Below, in pieces: positions 36,485-46,068 of a stretch of DNA of 64,000 nucleotides. Both the position numbers and the translations under genes were made by a program. The stretch's first letter is position 1; the number at the start of each line of letters is the position of its first letter. The stretch comes from Massilia sp. METH4 (lineage in GTDB: Bacteria > Pseudomonadota > Gammaproteobacteria > Burkholderiales > Burkholderiaceae_D), in the NCBI RefSeq assembly GCF_037094685.1, contig NZ_CP146614.1:2232001-2296000 (forward strand), read 5' to 3'. The notes under the pieces are model-generated. The model ran no database searches. It saw nothing but the letters and a program-made list of their open reading frames with translations, and was not told the DNA's origin.

Positions 36485-36535
36485 GGGACGCCGGCCCGGC
36501 CCGGGAGATGTTTCTCCCGGCCGGGACGGCGTCCC
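36485..36535 (-). terminator. Long hairpin after mrcA
   Basis: A GC-rich inverted repeat of about 22 bp has one mismatch and one bulge (outer arms GGGACGCCG at 36485-36493 and CGGCGTCCC at 36527-36535) around a 6-nt loop. It lies 17 nt after the mrcA stop and before the SulP gene. No T-run follows, so it may be a Rho-assisted terminator or a stabiliser of the mRNA end. Confidence 0.6.
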
Positions 36536-36552
36536 CGGTGCTGCGGTACTGT

Positions 36553-38886
36553 TTAGAACAGCTCGTTCTTGACGGCGTCGCGCGCCTTTTCTTCTTCCGG
36601 CGTGCCGCGCGCCTGGCCTTCCAGGCTTTCCACGCCCACGCCGGGCGGGTTCTCCGCATAGTAATAATCGCCATTTGCCATCACGATGCCCTCCGGTACC
36701 GGCCGCTCCTCGACAGGGATCGTCTTCAGCGCCTTCTGCATGTAGCCGATCCAGATCGGCAGCGCCAGGCCGCCGCCGGTTTCCCGGTTGCCCAGGTTCT
36801 TCGGCTGGTCGTAGCCGATCCAGGCGATGCCCACCAGCTTCGACTGGTAGCCGGCGAACCAGGCATCGATCGAGTCGTTCGTGGTACCCGTCTTGCCAGC
36901 CAGGTCCGGGCGCTTCAGCATCTGCTGGGCCTTGGCCGCGGTGCCGTAGCGGGCCACGTCGCGCAGCATGGAATCCATCAGGAAGGCGTTGCGCTCGTCG
37001 ATCACGCGGTTGCCCTCCACGCCGGCGCGGTCCGGCGCCGCCTGCGACAGGATGCGGCCGTTCGCGTCGGTGACCTTCGATATCAGGTAAGGCGTGACCT
37101 TGTAGCCGCCATTCGCGAACACGGCGTAGGCGCCGGCCATCTGCAGCGGCGTCACGGCGCCGGCGCCCAGCGCCAGCGTCAGGTAGGGCGGGTTCTTGTC
37201 CGCCTCGAAGCCGAAGCGCGTGGTGAATTCCTGGCCATATTTCGCGCCGATCTTGTGCAGGATGCGAATCGACACCATGTTCTTCGACTTCGTCAGGCCG
37301 CGGCGCATCGTCATCGGGCCTTCGTAGCGGCCGTCGTAGTTCTTCGGCTCCCACGCCTGGCCGCCCGTCTGGCCGGCGTCGAACGAGATCGGCGCGTCGT
37401 TGATGATCGTCGCGGGGCTCAGGCCGCGCTCCAGCGAGGCCGAGTAGATGAACGGCTTGAACGAGGAACCCGGCTGGCGCCAGGCCTGCGTCACGTGGTT
37501 GAACTTGTTGCGGTTATAGTCGAAGCCGCCCACCATTGCCTTGATCGCACCGTCTTCCGTGCTGGCGGCGATGAAGGCCGATTCGATTTCCGGCATCTGG
37601 GTGATCTGCCAATCCTTCTCTTCCTGCATCACGCGGATCACGGCGCCGCGGCGGATGCGCTTGTTCGGCGCGGCCTTTTCCGACAGCCAGGCCTTGCCCA
37701 TCGCCAGCCCTGCGCCGGTGATCGTGATCTCCTCGCCGGAGGCGGTCACCGCCACCACCTTCGTCGGCGATGCCGACAACACCATGGCGGCCACGATATC
37801 GTCGCTGTCCGGGTGCTCGGCCAGCTCGGTCTCGATCACTTCGTCCGCCTCGGCGCGGTTCTTCGGCAGGTCCACGTAGGCTTCCGGACCGCGGTAGGGG
37901 TGGCGGCGCTCGTAGTCCATCACGCCGCGGCGCAGCGCGAGATAGGCGGCATCCTGGTCGGCCTTGGTGATCGTGGTGAACACGTTCAGGCCGCGCGTGT
38001 AAGTGTCTTCCTTGAACTGCTCGTAGACCAGCTGGCGCGCCATCTCGGCCACGTATTCGGCATGCACGCCGAACTCGCTGCTGTCGGTCTTCACCTTCAG
38101 CTGCTCGTTTTTCGCCTCTTCGAATTGCGCCGGCGTGATGTAGCCCAGCTGCGCCATCCGCTGCAGGATGTATTGCTGGCGCGTGCGCGCGCGCTTCGGG
38201 TTCACGACGGGGTTATAGGCCGACGGCGCCTTCGGCAGGCCCGCCAGCATCGCCGCCTCGGCGATCGAAATATTGCGCAGGTCCTTGCCGAAATAGATCT
38301 GGGCGGCCGAGGCGAAGCCGTAGGCACGCTGGCCCAGGTAGATCTGGTTCATGTAGACCTCGAGGATCTGGTCCTTCGTGAGGTTCTGCTCGATCTTCCA
38401 GGCCAGCAGCGCCTCGTAAGCCTTGCGCTTCAAGGTCTGCTCGGAAGAGAGGAAGAAGTTGCGCGCCACCTGCTGGGTGATCGTCGAAGCGCCCTGGCGC
38501 GCACCGCCCGTGGCGTTGTGCACGGCCGCGCGCAGGATGCCCCAGTAGTCCACGCCGCCGTGCTCGTAGAAGCGGTCGTCCTCGATCGCGAGCACGGCTT
38601 TCTTCATCACGTCCGGAATGTCCTTGAAGCGCACCAGGTTGCGGCGTTCCTCGCCGAATTCGCCGATCAGCACATTGTCGGCCGAATAGATCCGCAGCGG
38701 CATCTTGGGCCGGTAATCGGTAAGCGTATCGAGCGACGGCAGGCTTGGATAAGCCAGCGCCAGCCCGAATACGACGAGCAGTACCGCGACCAGCACCAGC
38801 CCGACCAGGGAGCCGAGTGCCATCAGCAGCAGATTCTTGGGAGACTTCGATTTCGCCTTGCCGGAAGCGTTGTTCGGAGGAGTCAT
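36553..38886 (-). CDS. mrcA: Penicillin-binding protein 1A
   Basis: A bifunctional class A peptidoglycan synthase. The 777-residue product has one N-terminal membrane anchor (LVGLVLVAVLLVVFGLALAY) and a glycosyltransferase domain (about 55-230) with EDDRFYEHGGVD and GASTITQQVARN. The transpeptidase domain (about 420-700) carries the catalytic serine in SSFK, then SKN and KTGTT. The ATG at 38886 is preferred over 38919, because the latter overlaps the TATAAT box of its promoter. It is divergent from pilMNOPQ, the usual proteobacterial arrangement. Confidence 0.96.
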   Translation of the reverse strand: MTPPNNASGKAKSKSPKNLLLMALGSLVGLVLVAVLLVVFGLALAYPSLPSLDTLTDYRPKMPLRIYSADNVLIGEFGEERRNLVRFKDIPDVMKKAVLAIEDDRFYEHGGVDYWGILRAAVHNATGGARQGASTITQQVARNFFLSSEQTLKRKAYEALLAWKIEQNLTKDQILEVYMNQIYLGQRAYGFASAAQIYFGKDLRNISIAEAAMLAGLPKAPSAYNPVVNPKRARTRQQYILQRMAQLGYITPAQFEEAKNEQLKVKTDSSEFGVHAEYVAEMARQLVYEQFKEDTYTRGLNVFTTITKADQDAAYLALRRGVMDYERRHPYRGPEAYVDLPKNRAEADEVIETELAEHPDSDDIVAAMVLSASPTKVVAVTASGEEITITGAGLAMGKAWLSEKAAPNKRIRRGAVIRVMQEEKDWQITQMPEIESAFIAASTEDGAIKAMVGGFDYNRNKFNHVTQAWRQPGSSFKPFIYSASLERGLSPATIINDAPISFDAGQTGGQAWEPKNYDGRYEGPMTMRRGLTKSKNMVSIRILHKIGAKYGQEFTTRFGFEADKNPPYLTLALGAGAVTPLQMAGAYAVFANGGYKVTPYLISKVTDANGRILSQAAPDRAGVEGNRVIDERNAFLMDSMLRDVARYGTAAKAQQMLKRPDLAGKTGTTNDSIDAWFAGYQSKLVGIAWIGYDQPKNLGNRETGGGLALPIWIGYMQKALKTIPVEERPVPEGIVMANGDYYYAENPPGVGVESLEGQARGTPEEEKARDAVKNELF

Positions 38887-39206
38887 GCGGGGTAAACCTT
38901 TGAAATTTCGTGCTTGCATTATAAGCGAGCCGGTAGCGTCGGCACGCTTCCCCGATGCCGCATGGACATGCCGGCAAGTGTCTTATCGGACCGGCCACCT
39001 CGCGCGAGCCGAGTGTGGTTTCCTATTCACATGAAAGTGATCATGCTTTGCGGAAATGGCTTTACAGTTAGCCCGCGCTATTGCTAGCATCGACATTGCC
39101 GTCTGGAATTATTCACCTAAGTGACGGTTTTAAAACGGTTTTTTCTATTTTTGATAACGATCCCGGAGCGGTTCCCCACCGTGGCCCGGGGCGGGGAAAC
39201 GCTTCG
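38887..39206. promoter_or_regulatory. Divergent promoter region of mrcA and pilMNOPQ
   Basis: 320 bases without a gene. On the minus strand a perfect -10 box TATAAT (38923-38918) lies 32 nt upstream of the mrcA ATG; the -35 element is weak. Toward pilM there is an AT-rich tract with the palindrome GTTTTAAAAC (39127-39136) and a TTTACA at about 39060. The start site of the pil operon cannot be fixed from the sequence. Confidence 0.5.
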
Positions 39207-40313
39207 ATGATGCCAGACTGGAAGACCCTGATCGGCAGCGCCACGCCGCCGCTCGTCGGGCTCGATATCAGCAGCTCCGGTGTGCGCGTGGTCGAACTGG
39301 CCCACGGCGGCAAGGACGGCCTGCGCGTCGAGCGCTACGCGGCCGAGCCGCTGCCGCGCGGCGCCGTCGTCGACGGCAACATCGAAAACTTCGACCAGGT
39401 GGTGGACGCGGTACGCCGCGTGCTGAAAAAGAGCGGCACCCGGGCGCGGCATGCCGCGCTGGGCCTGCCGCCGGCGGCCGTGATCACGAAAAAGATCGTG
39501 CTGCCCGCCGGCCTCTCCGAGGAGCAGCTCGAGGTGCAAGTCGAATCCGAGGCCAGCCAGTACATTCCATTCGCGCTGGACGACGTGAGCCTGGATTTCG
39601 ACGTGATCGGTCCCCTGGCCGGCTCGGAGGACGATATCGAGGTAATGCTGGCGGCCGCGCGCCGGGAAAAGATCGAGGACCGCGTGGCCGTGGCCGAGGC
39701 GTCCGGCCTCAAGGCGGCGGTGATGGATATCGAATCGTATGCGGCGCGCGCGGCCGTGGCCCGGCTGACCGACTCGCTGCCCGGCGGCGCCGGCCAGGTG
39801 ATCGCGCTGTTCCAGGTTGGCGCCTCGGCCACGCACGTGTCCGTGCTGGCCGATGGCGTGACCGTGTGGGAGCGCGAGCAACCCTTCGGCGGCAATTCGC
39901 TCACGCAGGACATCGTGCGCGCCTACGGGCTGGCATTCGAGGAAGCCGAGGCGAGAAAGAAAGCGTGGAACCCGCACGCCGCCACCGCGTCCGCCGGCGA
40001 CATGCCGGCCGGCTATGGGGCCGACGTGCTGCAGCCATTCCTGGACTCGGCGGCGCTCGAGGTCACGCGGGCCATGCAGTTCTTCTTCACGTCCACGCCG
40101 TACACGAAGATCGACCGGATCTACCTGGCGGGCGGCTGCGCCATGCTGCCCGGCTTGCCGGAGCTGATCGGCGGCCGCACCCGCATCGCGACGGCCGTGA
40201 TCGCGCCGTTCCAGGGCATGGCCGTGGCGCCCGGCGTGCGCGAACAGCAGTTGCGTGCCGACGGCCCGGCCTTCCTGGTCGCCTGCGGTCTCGCGCTGAG
40301 GAGGTTCGACTGA
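39207..40313 (+). CDS. pilM: Type IV pilus inner-membrane platform protein PilM
   Basis: A cytoplasmic actin-like ATPase that binds the N-terminus of PilN and links the pilus motor to the alignment complex. The 368-residue product has the FtsA/actin-like phosphate loop at the N-terminus (LVGLDISSSGVRVVEL) and DRIYLAGGCAMLPGLPEL near the C-terminus. Two adjacent ATGs (39207 and 39210) are possible starts. Its stop overlaps the pilN start by 1 nt. Confidence 0.95.
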   Translation: MMPDWKTLIGSATPPLVGLDISSSGVRVVELAHGGKDGLRVERYAAEPLPRGAVVDGNIENFDQVVDAVRRVLKKSGTRARHAALGLPPAAVITKKIVLPAGLSEEQLEVQVESEASQYIPFALDDVSLDFDVIGPLAGSEDDIEVMLAAARREKIEDRVAVAEASGLKAAVMDIESYAARAAVARLTDSLPGGAGQVIALFQVGASATHVSVLADGVTVWEREQPFGGNSLTQDIVRAYGLAFEEAEARKKAWNPHAATASAGDMPAGYGADVLQPFLDSAALEVTRAMQFFFTSTPYTKIDRIYLAGGCAMLPGLPELIGGRTRIATAVIAPFQGMAVAPGVREQQLRADGPAFLVACGLALRRFD

Positions 40314-40948
40314 TGGTGCGCATCAACCTGCTGCCACACCGCGAGGAAAAGCGCCGGCAGCGCAAGAAGGCGTTCGCCGCGCTGATGGTGCTGGCGGCCC
40401 TGACCGGCGCGGCCATCGTGTTGCTGGTGGGCGCGTACAACGCGCGCGCCATCGCCGTCCAGGAGCAGCGCAACGCCGTGCTGCAGGCGGCGAACGCCGC
40501 ACTGGATGTGAAGATCGCCCGCATCGCCACGCTGAAGCAGGAAATCGAGGCGCTGAAGGCGCGCCGGCAGGCCGTGGAAGACCTGCAGGGCGACCGCAAC
40601 CAGCCGGTCTACCTGCTCGACGAACTGGTGCGGCAGACGCCCGAGGGCGTCTACCTGAAGGGCTTCCGGCAGGATGGCCAGCGCGTGGCCGTCGACGGCT
40701 ATGCGCAATCGCAGGAACGCGTGTCCGAACTGCTGCGCAACCTGTCCGGTGCCTCGCCGTGGCTGGAGCGCCCCGACCTGATCGAGGTGAAGGCGGGCAC
40801 GATCGGCCAGGCGCAGAACCTGCGCAAGGTCGTGGAATTCTCGCTGGTGGTCGGCATCAAGCGGCCGCGCGACCAGGGCAGGGAAGAAGAAAAGGACCAG
40901 AAGGATCAACGTAGCGCCGCCGGCCTGACCGGCGCGAAGGCAGGGTGA
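40313..40948 (+). CDS. pilN: Type IV pilus assembly protein PilN
   Basis: A bitopic inner-membrane protein of the PilMNOP alignment complex. The 211-residue product begins with the conserved cytoplasmic INLLPHRE motif that binds PilM, then has one membrane helix (about 22-43), a coiled coil (about 46-90) and a ferredoxin-like periplasmic domain. A charged C-terminal tail (REEEKDQKDQR) extends the protein. It is coupled to pilM by TGATG. Confidence 0.95.
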   Translation: MVRINLLPHREEKRRQRKKAFAALMVLAALTGAAIVLLVGAYNARAIAVQEQRNAVLQAANAALDVKIARIATLKQEIEALKARRQAVEDLQGDRNQPVYLLDELVRQTPEGVYLKGFRQDGQRVAVDGYAQSQERVSELLRNLSGASPWLERPDLIEVKAGTIGQAQNLRKVVEFSLVVGIKRPRDQGREEEKDQKDQRSAAGLTGAKAG

Positions 40949-40949
40949 C

Positions 40950-41618
40950 ATGGCGACCGACATCGACATCCGGAAGCTGGCCGGCTCGCTCGGCGCGCAA
41001 TTCCACGGCCTGAACGGCCTGCACCCCGGCCAATGGCCGCTGGCGCCGCGCATCCTGTGCGGCATCGGCGTGGCACTGGCCATGCTGGTGCTGGGTTACT
41101 TCGGCTACTGGAGCGGCCAGTTCGAGGAGCAGGAGGCGCTGGCCGCGCAGGAGCAGCAGTTGCGCGACCAGTACCGCCTGAAGACGGCGCAGGCGATCAA
41201 CCTCGACGCGCTGACGGCGCAGAAGGCCCAGGTGGACCGCTACGTGGTGCTGCTGGAAAAGCAGCTGCCCAGCAAGGCGGAGATGGCGGCGCTACTGTCG
41301 GACATCAACCAGGCCGGGGTGGGCCGCGGCCTGCAGTTCGAGCTGTTCAAGCCGGGCCAGGTGCTGGTCAAGGATTACTACGCCGAGCTGCCGATCGACA
41401 TCAAGGTAACCGGCAACTACCACGACCTGGGCGCCTTCGCCGGCGACATGGCGAACCTGCCGCGCATCGTGACACTGAACAATATGGAACTGGTGACGAA
41501 CAAGGATGGCGCGCTGACGCTGAACGCGGTGGCCAAGACTTTCCGTTACCTCGACCAGGACGAGGTGGCCGCGCAGAAGAAGGCGGCGGCCGAGAAGAAG
41601 AGGGGCGCGAAGAAATGA
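40950..41618 (+). CDS. pilO: Type IV pilus assembly protein PilO
   Basis: Heterodimerises with PilN in the alignment complex. The 222-residue product has one membrane helix (about 34-53), a coiled coil (about 57-100) and a periplasmic ferredoxin-like domain (LPIDIKVTGNYHDLGAFAGD). It ends in a Lys-rich tail. It lies 1 nt after pilN and overlaps pilP by 4 nt. Confidence 0.95.
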   Translation: MATDIDIRKLAGSLGAQFHGLNGLHPGQWPLAPRILCGIGVALAMLVLGYFGYWSGQFEEQEALAAQEQQLRDQYRLKTAQAINLDALTAQKAQVDRYVVLLEKQLPSKAEMAALLSDINQAGVGRGLQFELFKPGQVLVKDYYAELPIDIKVTGNYHDLGAFAGDMANLPRIVTLNNMELVTNKDGALTLNAVAKTFRYLDQDEVAAQKKAAAEKKRGAKK

Positions 41619-42160
41619 AGACGCCGATCGTTTCCGCGCCGCTGCTGGCCGCGTTCCTCGCCATGGCATTGACCGCCTGCGGCGACCGCGACGAACAGGA
41701 AGTGCGCCAGTGGATGAAGGAAGTGGACGCCACCACGCGCGTCTCCGTCAAGCCTCTGCCCGAGCCGAAGACGTTCGTGCCGTTCGCCTATGCGTCGGCC
41801 GGCGCGGCCGACCCGTTCAATCCGAACAAGCTGCTGACGGGGCGCGACATCGCACGCCCCGGCGGCGGCAAGGCGCCGGACACGAGCCGGCGCAAGGAAT
41901 TCCTCGAGGGCTTCCCCCTCGATACGATGCGCATGGTGGGGATGCTGAAGAAGGGGCGCACCGTGTTCGCTCTGCTGCAGATCGACCGCGCCGTGTACCA
42001 GGTGCAGGCCGGGCAGCACCTGGGCCAGAACTACGGCCTGGTCACCTCGGTGACGGAGGCTTCCGTCAACGTGAAGGAAACGGTACAGGATGCGAGCGGC
42101 GAATGGGTCGAGCGCATCGCCACGCTGGAATTGCAGGAAAGCAAGGAGAACACCCGATGA
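41615..42160 (+). CDS. pilP: Type IV pilus lipoprotein PilP
   Basis: An inner-membrane lipoprotein that connects PilNO to the secretin PilQ. The 181-residue product has the lipobox LTAC (Cys22) followed by an unstructured stretch with the motif DPFNPNKL. A C-terminal HR-like beta domain (about 95-175) includes LLQIDRAVYQVQAGQHLGQN. ATGA overlaps link it to pilO and pilQ. Confidence 0.94.
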   Translation: MKTPIVSAPLLAAFLAMALTACGDRDEQEVRQWMKEVDATTRVSVKPLPEPKTFVPFAYASAGAADPFNPNKLLTGRDIARPGGGKAPDTSRRKEFLEGFPLDTMRMVGMLKKGRTVFALLQIDRAVYQVQAGQHLGQNYGLVTSVTEASVNVKETVQDASGEWVERIATLELQESKENTR

Positions 42161-44304
42161 TCGCGATGGATACCGTGCGCCGACTGGGCGCCGCGCTGGC
42201 GCTGGCACTGACCACCGCCTGCGCCAGCGCGCTGGCCCAGGCCGGCAATGCGATCGAATCCGTGACGGCCAGCCGGCAGGGCGCCAACGTGATCGTGAAG
42301 ATCGCGCTGGAGCAGGCACCCAGCGCCGTGCCCGTGGGCTTCGCTACCACGAACCCGCCGCGTATCGCGCTCGATTTCGCCAATACCGGCAATGCCACCG
42401 GCAAGACGGCGCAGGAGCTCGAAGTGGGCGACCTGCGCAGCGTGAACGCGGTGCAGGCGGGCGAGCGCTCGCGGCTCGTTTTCAACCTGAAGCGCGCACT
42501 CAACTATGCCACGGCCGTCGATGGCAAGAACGTGATCCTGACGATCGGGGGTTCAGGCGGCGCCGCCACGGCGCTCGATGCGCGCGGCATGCCGATGACT
42601 GCGGCCGCGAAGGCGGCGGCCGCGGCGCCGGTCGCCAAGGCACCGGCCAGGCCGATGCTGCGCGCCGTCGATTTCCGTCGCGGCACGGGTGGCGAAGGCC
42701 GCATCGTCGTCGACCTGCCGGACAACGGCGTGGCGGTCGACGTGAAGCAGGGCTTGACGGGCGTGACCGTCGACTTCCTGAAGGCGGCCCTGCCGGAAAC
42801 GCTGCGGCGCCGGCTGGACGTGACCGATTTCGGCACGCCGGTCACCCGCGTGACCACGGCGCCCCAGGGGGAGAACGTGCGGCTGCAGGTGGAAGCGGCC
42901 GGCCTTTGGGAACACAACGTGTACCAGAGCGCCACCCAGCTGGTGGTGGAAGTCAGGCCGATCAAGGAAGATCCGAACAAGCTGGTGCAGGGCACCCAGG
43001 GCTACCGGGGCGAGAAGGTGTCGTTCAACTTCCAGAACATCGAGGTGCGCGCCGCGCTGCAGGCGGTGGCCGACATCTCCGGCCTGAACGTCGTCTCGTC
43101 CGACAGCGTGACGGGCAGCCTCACGCTGCACCTGAAGGAAGTGCCGTGGGACCAGGCACTGGACGTGATCCTGCAAGCGAAGGGCCTGGACATGCGCAAG
43201 AACGGCAACGTGATCTGGATCGCGCCGAAGGAGGAATTGCTGACCAAGGAGAAGCTGGAGCTGGAGCAGCGCGCCCAGATCGCCGACCTGGAACCGCTCA
43301 AGTCCGAGATCTTCCAGCTCAATTACCAGAAGGCCGAATCGTTCAAGATGGTGTTCGGCCTGGATGGCGCGGCCGACGCGAAGAACCGTATCCTGTCGCG
43401 CCGCGGCAGCGCGGTCATCGAGCCGCGCACCAACCAGCTGTTCGTGACGGATATCCCGTCGCGCCTGGAGGAAGTGCGCAAGCTGATCGCCAAGACCGAT
43501 ATCGCCACCAAGCAGGTGCTGATCGAGGCGCGCATCGTCGAGGCGAACGACGGCTTCACGCGCAACCTGGGCGCCAAGCTGGGCTTCGCCGACTTCAAGG
43601 GCACGGCCGGCGGCAACCATGCCCTCGTTTCCGGCAACATGACCGGTGCCGGCCGGCTGACGGGGCAGGTGGGATCGACTTCCACGGGGGACGACTTCGG
43701 CAACACCCAGTTCATCAACCTGCCGGCCGCGCCGATCAACGGCGTGGCGGCGGGCAGCCTGGCCGTGAGCCTGTTCAACTCGGCCGCCAACCGCTTCCTG
43801 AACCTGGAACTGTCGGCGCTGGAGGCGGACGGCACGGGCAAGATCATTTCCAGCCCGCGCGTGGTCACGGCCGACAAGTCGGTGGCCACCATCGAACAGG
43901 GCCTAGAATTGCCATACCAGGTGGCGACCAGCAGCGGCGCCACGTCCATCGTGTTCCGCAAGGCGAACCTGCGCCTGGAAGTGACCCCGCAAATCACGCC
44001 GGACGGCAACGTGGTCATCGACGTGGACGTCAACAAGGACAGCGTGGGCGCCGAAACCCGCGCCGGCTTCGCGATCGATACCAAGCACGTGAAGACGCAG
44101 GTAATGGTGGAAAACGGCGGCACCGTGGTGCTGGGCGGCATCTACCAGCAAACCGAACGCAACACGGTCTCGAAAGTGCCGCTGCTGGGCGACGTGCCGG
44201 TGCTCGGCCACCTGTTCAAGAGCACCAGCCGCACCAACGAAAAGACCGAACTGCTGGTCTTCATCACCCCGAAGATCGTCGCCGACCGGGTCTCCGCACG
44301 CTGA
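42157..44304 (+). CDS. pilQ: Type IV pilus secretin PilQ
   Basis: The outer-membrane multimeric secretin through which the pilus passes. The 715-residue product has a signal peptide, peptidoglycan-binding AMIN domains in the first 280 residues (FNLKRALNYATAVDG), an N0/STN region (KVSFNFQNIEVRAALQAVADISGLN, about 285-350), an N1 domain and a C-terminal secretin domain with VPLLGDVPVLGHLFKS near the end. It is the last gene of pilMNOPQ and is followed by a palindromic repeat. Confidence 0.96.
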   Translation: MIAMDTVRRLGAALALALTTACASALAQAGNAIESVTASRQGANVIVKIALEQAPSAVPVGFATTNPPRIALDFANTGNATGKTAQELEVGDLRSVNAVQAGERSRLVFNLKRALNYATAVDGKNVILTIGGSGGAATALDARGMPMTAAAKAAAAAPVAKAPARPMLRAVDFRRGTGGEGRIVVDLPDNGVAVDVKQGLTGVTVDFLKAALPETLRRRLDVTDFGTPVTRVTTAPQGENVRLQVEAAGLWEHNVYQSATQLVVEVRPIKEDPNKLVQGTQGYRGEKVSFNFQNIEVRAALQAVADISGLNVVSSDSVTGSLTLHLKEVPWDQALDVILQAKGLDMRKNGNVIWIAPKEELLTKEKLELEQRAQIADLEPLKSEIFQLNYQKAESFKMVFGLDGAADAKNRILSRRGSAVIEPRTNQLFVTDIPSRLEEVRKLIAKTDIATKQVLIEARIVEANDGFTRNLGAKLGFADFKGTAGGNHALVSGNMTGAGRLTGQVGSTSTGDDFGNTQFINLPAAPINGVAAGSLAVSLFNSAANRFLNLELSALEADGTGKIISSPRVVTADKSVATIEQGLELPYQVATSSGATSIVFRKANLRLEVTPQITPDGNVVIDVDVNKDSVGAETRAGFAIDTKHVKTQVMVENGGTVVLGGIYQQTERNTVSKVPLLGDVPVLGHLFKSTSRTNEKTELLVFITPKIVADRVSAR

Positions 44305-44313
44305 TGCCGTTGA

Positions 44314-44354
44314 GCACCGGTGGGAAAACCGGTGCCTGTCACCGGTGTTTCCCA
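44314..44354. repeat. Palindromic repeat after pilQ, copy B
   Basis: Interlocking inverted repeats built on ACCGGTG: GCACCGGT (44314-44321) pairs with 44328-44335, or alternatively GGGAAAACCGGTG (44322-44334) pairs with 44341-44354 with one extra base. The part at 44328-44346 is the inverse of the element at 34931-34949. It probably acts as the pil operon terminator. Confidence 0.7.
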
Positions 44355-44419
44355 GCCGCGCGGCGGCGAGTCTTGCCACTCGGATTACAATGGTACGAAA
44401 TGTACTTATCTGATCCGCG

Positions 44420-46066
44420 ATGCAAAATGTATTTTTGGTAGGACTGATGGGGGCGGGCAAGACGACGATCGGCCGCCTGCTCGCCCGCAAGCTGGGCATG
44501 CGCTTCGTCGATTCCGACCACGAGATCGAGGAGCGCACGGGCGCCACGATTCCATGGATCTTCGAGATCGAGGGCGAAGCCAGCTTCCGGCGCCGCGAGG
44601 CCGAGGTGATCCGCGATCTGTGCGGCCAGGAAGGCATCGTGCTGGCCACCGGCGGCGGCGCCATCCTCAATCCCGAATCGCGCGCGCTGCTCCAGGAACG
44701 CGGCACCGTCATCTACCTGCGCGCCGGCATCAGCAGCATTCTCGCCCGCACCGGCCACGACAAGAACCGGCCGCTGCTGCAGACGGCCGACCCGCGCAAG
44801 AAGCTCGAGGAATTGCTGGCCCAGCGCGAGCCGCTGTACCTGGAGATGGCGCGCCTCGTCGTCGACACCGGCCGACCTAACGTACAATCGATGGTCCAGA
44901 TCATCATCAACCAGCTGGACGCCCTGGCTTGCCAGGACGCCCCGAACTGTACGACGCAGGCACAACCGACCATGAACGAACAGACCAATATCCTCCTGAA
45001 CGTGGACCTCGGCGAGCGCAGCTACCCGATCTCGATCGGCCCGGCCGTGCTCGACGATGCCGGCATGCTGGCGCGCCACGTCGGCGGTCGCAAGGTGGCC
45101 ATCGTCACCAACAGCACCGTCGCGCCGCTGTACCTGGAGCGCCTGTCGGCGCCGCTGGCGGCCGCCGGCAAGGAAGTCATTTCCGTGGTGCTGGAAGACG
45201 GCGAGGAACACAAGAACTGGGCCAGCCTGATGCAGATCTTCGATGCGCTGCTGGCCAACAAGTGCGACCGCAAGACCACGCTGATCGCGCTGGGCGGCGG
45301 CGTGATCGGCGACCTGACGGGGTTTGCCGCCGCATCCTACATGCGCGGCGTCGATTTCATCCAGGTGCCCACCACCTTGCTGTCGCAAGTCGACTCCTCG
45401 GTGGGCGGCAAGACCGGCATCAACCATCCGCTGGGCAAGAACATGATCGGCGCCTTCTACCAGCCGAAGGTGGTGCTGGCCGATACCTCCACGCTGGAGA
45501 CGCTGCCGCAGCGCGAGCTGGCCGCCGGCCTGGCCGAGGTGATCAAGTACGGCCCGATCATCGATGAAGCGTTCTTCGACTGGACCGAAGCGAACATCGG
45601 CAAGCTGGTCGCGCGCGACCGCGCCGCGCTGGCCTACGCGATCGCCCGCTCCTGCGAGATCAAGGCCGACGTGGTGCGCCAGGACGAGCGCGAAGGCGGC
45701 CTGCGCGCCATCCTGAACTTCGGCCACACGTTCGGCCACGCGATCGAGGCCGGCATGGGCTACGGCGCCTGGCTGCACGGCGAAGCGGTCGGCTGCGGCA
45801 TGGTGATGGCGGCGGACCTGTCGCAGCGCCTCGGCTACATCGACACCGCCACCGTGGAGCGCATCCGCAACGTGGTCGCCGCCGCCGGCCTGCCGGTCAA
45901 GGCGCCCGACCTGGGCACCGAGCGCTGGCTCGAACTGATGGAAGTCGACAAGAAGAACGAGGGCGGCGCCATCAAGTTCATCCTGATCAAGCCGCTGGGC
46001 ACGGCCATCGTGACGACGGCGCCGCACGAGGCGCTGCTGGCCACCCTGGCCGCTTGCGTGGAGTAA
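44420..46066 (+). CDS. aroKB: Fused shikimate kinase / 3-dehydroquinate synthase (AroKB)
   Basis: One uninterrupted frame of 548 residues joins two shikimate-pathway enzymes. Residues 1-172 are shikimate kinase (Walker [10 protein letters not shown], substrate residues SDHEIEE, GGGAIL). A linker of about 15 residues (around [13 protein letters not shown]) follows. Residues about 188-548 are 3-dehydroquinate synthase ([14 protein letters not shown], metal ligand region [11 protein letters not shown]). In most proteobacteria aroK and aroB are separate adjacent genes. An in-frame ATG at 44972 with only a weak ribosome binding site could also yield AroB alone. dgt follows 2 nt later. Confidence 0.93.
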   Translation: MQNVFLVGLMGAGKTTIGRLLARKLGMRFVDSDHEIEERTGATIPWIFEIEGEASFRRREAEVIRDLCGQEGIVLATGGGAILNPESRALLQERGTVIYLRAGISSILARTGHDKNRPLLQTADPRKKLEELLAQREPLYLEMARLVVDTGRPNVQSMVQIIINQLDALACQDAPNCTTQAQPTMNEQTNILLNVDLGERSYPISIGPAVLDDAGMLARHVGGRKVAIVTNSTVAPLYLERLSAPLAAAGKEVISVVLEDGEEHKNWASLMQIFDALLANKCDRKTTLIALGGGVIGDLTGFAAASYMRGVDFIQVPTTLLSQVDSSVGGKTGINHPLGKNMIGAFYQPKVVLADTSTLETLPQRELAAGLAEVIKYGPIIDEAFFDWTEANIGKLVARDRAALAYAIARSCEIKADVVRQDEREGGLRAILNFGHTFGHAIEAGMGYGAWLHGEAVGCGMVMAADLSQRLGYIDTATVERIRNVVAAAGLPVKAPDLGTERWLELMEVDKKNEGGAIKFILIKPLGTAIVTTAPHEALLATLAACVE

Positions 46067-46068
46067 GC

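Noticed and set aside
36508..38895. A 795-codon plus-strand open frame opposite mrcA
   Set aside because: It is the complement of the PBP1A gene with low-complexity Arg/Leu/Val translation and no ribosome binding site.
44972..46066. Separate aroB gene starting at 44972
   Set aside because: There is no stop codon between aroK and aroB and the ribosome binding site before 44972 is weak, so a single fused gene is the better call; the internal start is mentioned as an alternative.
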